DNA of 64,000 bases, from assembly GCA_964451365.1 (NCBI GenBank), contig CAYVIB010000012.1:1-64000 (forward strand), read 5' to 3'. The notes under the pieces are model-generated. The model saw only the letters and a list, made by a program, of their open reading frames with translations. It was not told the origin of the DNA and did not search any database. Both the position numbers and the translations under genes were made by a program. Shown here piece by piece: positions 62,414 through 64,000 of this stretch (the first letter of the stretch is position 1; every line of letters begins with the position of its first letter). This stretch comes from CAYVIB01 sp964451365 (GTDB lineage: Bacteria > Pseudomonadota > Gammaproteobacteria > Pseudomonadales > Cellvibrionaceae).

Positions 62414-63175
62414 TTACTCTGCTTCGGCCACTTCGCGTTTTTTCTCGGGCAGGTAATTTCGCAACATGGAATCGATCACCCGGGGGTTCTGCCCACCCTG
62501 GATCGCCAGCAACGCGTCTATCACCAGACTCTTGATCATGGCCTCTTCCCCGGCACGCAGTTTCAGCTTATCGGAAATCGGGGAGCAGATGGCATTGGCG
62601 ATTACCGCTCCGTAAAGCGTGGTCAGCAGTGCAATCGCCATAGCCGGTCCAATAGCTTTCGGATCATCCATGTTTGCCAGCATCGCCACCAGACCGATCA
62701 AGGTGCCGATCATGCCCATTGCCGGCGCCACATCCGCCAGGGCGGCGAATATGGAGGCGCCGACGGAATGCCGCTCCTGGGCCTGGTTCTTGTCTTTCGA
62801 CAGCAGGGCCTTGACCACATCGGGATCATGCCCATCCACCAACAACTGAATGCCTTTTTGCAGGAAGTCACTGCTAACCTCGCGGCCTTCCAGTGACAGC
62901 AAGCCACCTTTTCGCGCCTCATCGGCCAGTGTTACCACTTCGTCGATCAATTCGTTGGGGTTGGGAAGCTTTGAACTGAAGCTTTTGGCTGCAACCTTGA
63001 ATGCACTCAGAAACTGCCCCAAGCCGTATTTAGCCATCACGGCAAACACCGAACCGCCGACCACAATAACGAGTGACGGGCCGTTAACAAACATGCCGAA
63101 CTCACCGCTCATCAACATGGAGATGATTATCAGGGCCAATGCGCCGATCAGGCCGACGATTGTTGCTAGATCCAC
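62414..63175 (-). CDS. pomA: Flagellar motor stator protein PomA (MotA family)
   Basis: PomA forms the ion channel with PomB and drives the rotor. The 253-residue protein has four helices. It carries PSLVIVVGGSVFAVMAKYGL, the cytoplasmic loop with GIQLLVDGHDPDVVKALLSK, and PAMGMIGTLIGLVAMLANMD. It is the first gene of pomA-pomB-PilZ, and the 261-nt spacer to xseB carries the divergent promoters. Confidence 0.95.
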   Translation of the reverse strand: MDLATIVGLIGALALIIISMLMSGEFGMFVNGPSLVIVVGGSVFAVMAKYGLGQFLSAFKVAAKSFSSKLPNPNELIDEVVTLADEARKGGLLSLEGREVSSDFLQKGIQLLVDGHDPDVVKALLSKDKNQAQERHSVGASIFAALADVAPAMGMIGTLIGLVAMLANMDDPKAIGPAMAIALLTTLYGAVIANAICSPISDKLKLRAGEEAMIKSLVIDALLAIQGGQNPRVIDSMLRNYLPEKKREVAEAE

Positions 63176-63436
63176 AAGTGCTTCCTCAATTAATACGCTA
63201 CGCTTTATCCACCCGCGCCGGCCGGGGCCCGGCGGGCGCCTTTCTTCTTAAGTCTAGATCACGAACTCCCGAACAAACGGGACTATTTTTGCCACCATAA
63301 ACGGAGTTGGCATTAACCGTATCGGCCGAAGGCCTGATTTTTGAACCTGATTTTATGAAAGCGTAAGTGCACTTGTGCGTTGACCGCCTGTTCCGCAAAA
63401 GGTACTGTTTGCGCTCAAATTGTTGGAGTAACCACC

Positions 63437-63673
63437 TTGGCCACAAAGAAAACACCTCTTGATTTTGAGCATTCCCTGGAAGAGCTGGAGTCGCTGGTTG
63501 CCGCCCTGGAGGAAGGCGACCTGACGCTGGAGGAGTCGCTGAAAACATTCGAGAAGGGAATCAAACTGACCCGCACCTGCCAGGCCGCGCTGAAGGATGC
63601 CGAACAAAAAGTGCATATTCTGCTGGAGCAGGATGGCGAACTGGCGTCCGAGCCGTTCGATCCCAGCTGCTGA
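63437..63673 (+). CDS. xseB: Exonuclease VII small subunit
   Basis: XseB is the small subunit of exonuclease VII, a single-strand DNA nuclease. The 78-residue protein has FEHSLEELESLVAALEEGDL and LEESLKTFEKGIKLTRTCQ, which are typical. The start is TTG at 63437 with GGAG 9 nt upstream; the longer frame has no family content. It precedes ispA, as in many gammaproteobacteria. Confidence 0.95.
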   Translation: MATKKTPLDFEHSLEELESLVAALEEGDLTLEESLKTFEKGIKLTRTCQAALKDAEQKVHILLEQDGELASEPFDPSC

Positions 63674-63680
63674 GCCACCA

Positions 63681-64000
63681 ATGCTGTCATCATTGAAGGA
63701 ATTCCTGGCGCACTACCAGTCGCGCACCAATGAATTGTTGGATACATTGCTATCACAACAGTATCCGGCCCCTTACCCAAACCACCTGTATGATGCAATG
63801 CGCTACAGCCTGCTGTCCGGCGGCAAGCGCATCCGCCCGATATTGGCCTATGCAGCGGCCCATGCGGTGGGCCACGTAACCCCCGGCACGGATAAATGCG
63901 CCTGTGCCGTCGAGGCTATCCACGCCTACAGCCTTATTCATGACGATTTGCCTGCCATGGATGACGACGATCTGCGACGTGGAAAACCGACCTGCCATAT
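63681..64000 (+). CDS. ispA: Farnesyl diphosphate synthase IspA, N-terminal part
   Basis: IspA makes farnesyl diphosphate from isopentenyl and dimethylallyl diphosphate. The gene is cut by the window edge after 106 codons. Visible are the start MLSSLKEFLAHYQSRTN, SLLSGGKRIRPILAYA and the first Asp-rich motif, DDLPAMDDDDLRRGKPTCH. It starts 8 nt after the xseB stop. Confidence 0.95.
   Translation, partial: MLSSLKEFLAHYQSRTNELLDTLLSQQYPAPYPNHLYDAMRYSLLSGGKRIRPILAYAAAHAVGHVTPGTDKCACAVEAIHAYSLIHDDLPAMDDDDLRRGKPTCH

Overview
The window looks like a chromosomal stretch of a polysaccharide-degrading gammaproteobacterium, probably of the Cellvibrionaceae (Saccharophagus/Teredinibacter/Cellvibrio type). 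Three things point there: a GH5 mannanase whose modules are joined by pure poly-serine linkers and followed by CBM10 and CBM2 domains, a lipoprotein GH9 cellulase, and a Pseudomonas-like order of housekeeping genes. A PomA/PomB-type stator pair and a compatible-solute operon would suit a marine or saline habitat. This placement is inferred from gene content only.

Layout. 1-6.2 kb: mreBCD (minus), divergent from gatCAB (plus). 6.2-12.7 kb: a PA4642-family protein, cysZ, rhlB, a lone UDP-glucuronate 4-epimerase and a TonB-dependent receptor. 12.8-24.1 kb: the conserved moeB-prmC-prfA-hemA block (minus) facing a TPR lipoprotein-lolB-ispE-tRNA-Gln-prs-rplY-pth-ychF (plus). 24.1-38.8 kb: a mosaic with orphan genes, tRNA-Met, a diguanylate cyclase, an M23 peptidase, a MoaD/ThiS plus Asp-box repeat pair, an artificial 100-N gap, alanine dehydrogenase with an alanine symporter, a serine hydrolase, a GNAT-C39 peptidase divergent from an RLAN-RimK ATP-grasp ligase, and hemB. 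39-46 kb: GH5 mannanase, GH9 cellulase and small genes. 46-53 kb: a MITE-like element, a broken phytase/esterase-like gene and a vitamin B12 cluster (cobO, btuB with a cobalamin riboswitch, btuDC, btuF). 53.6-59.4 kb: a glucosylglycerate operon and an SMP-30 lactonase. 59.5-64 kb: an HNH nuclease, a probable GacA-controlled Rsm/Csr-type small RNA, a PilZ protein, pomAB, xseB and the start of ispA.

The most interesting points are: (1) a three-gene operon that would make and recycle the compatible solute glucosylglycerate, in which a glycerate kinase and a sugar-phosphoglycerate phosphatase are fused in one protein; (2) an unannotated Rsm/Csr-type sRNA on the minus strand at about 60.55-60.67 kb with a near-perfect GacA box upstream; (3) dispersed hairpin repeats carrying CsrA-consensus-like loops, which may link to that sRNA; (4) a family of GTAG-type REP-like repeats, five of them nearly identical; (5) an mreC whose conserved N-terminus begins at an ATC codon; and (6) the amidoligase/C39-peptidase pair.

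Limits: everything was read by eye from one sequence. Family names rest on remembered motifs and not on searches, and RNA folds were judged by complementarity only.
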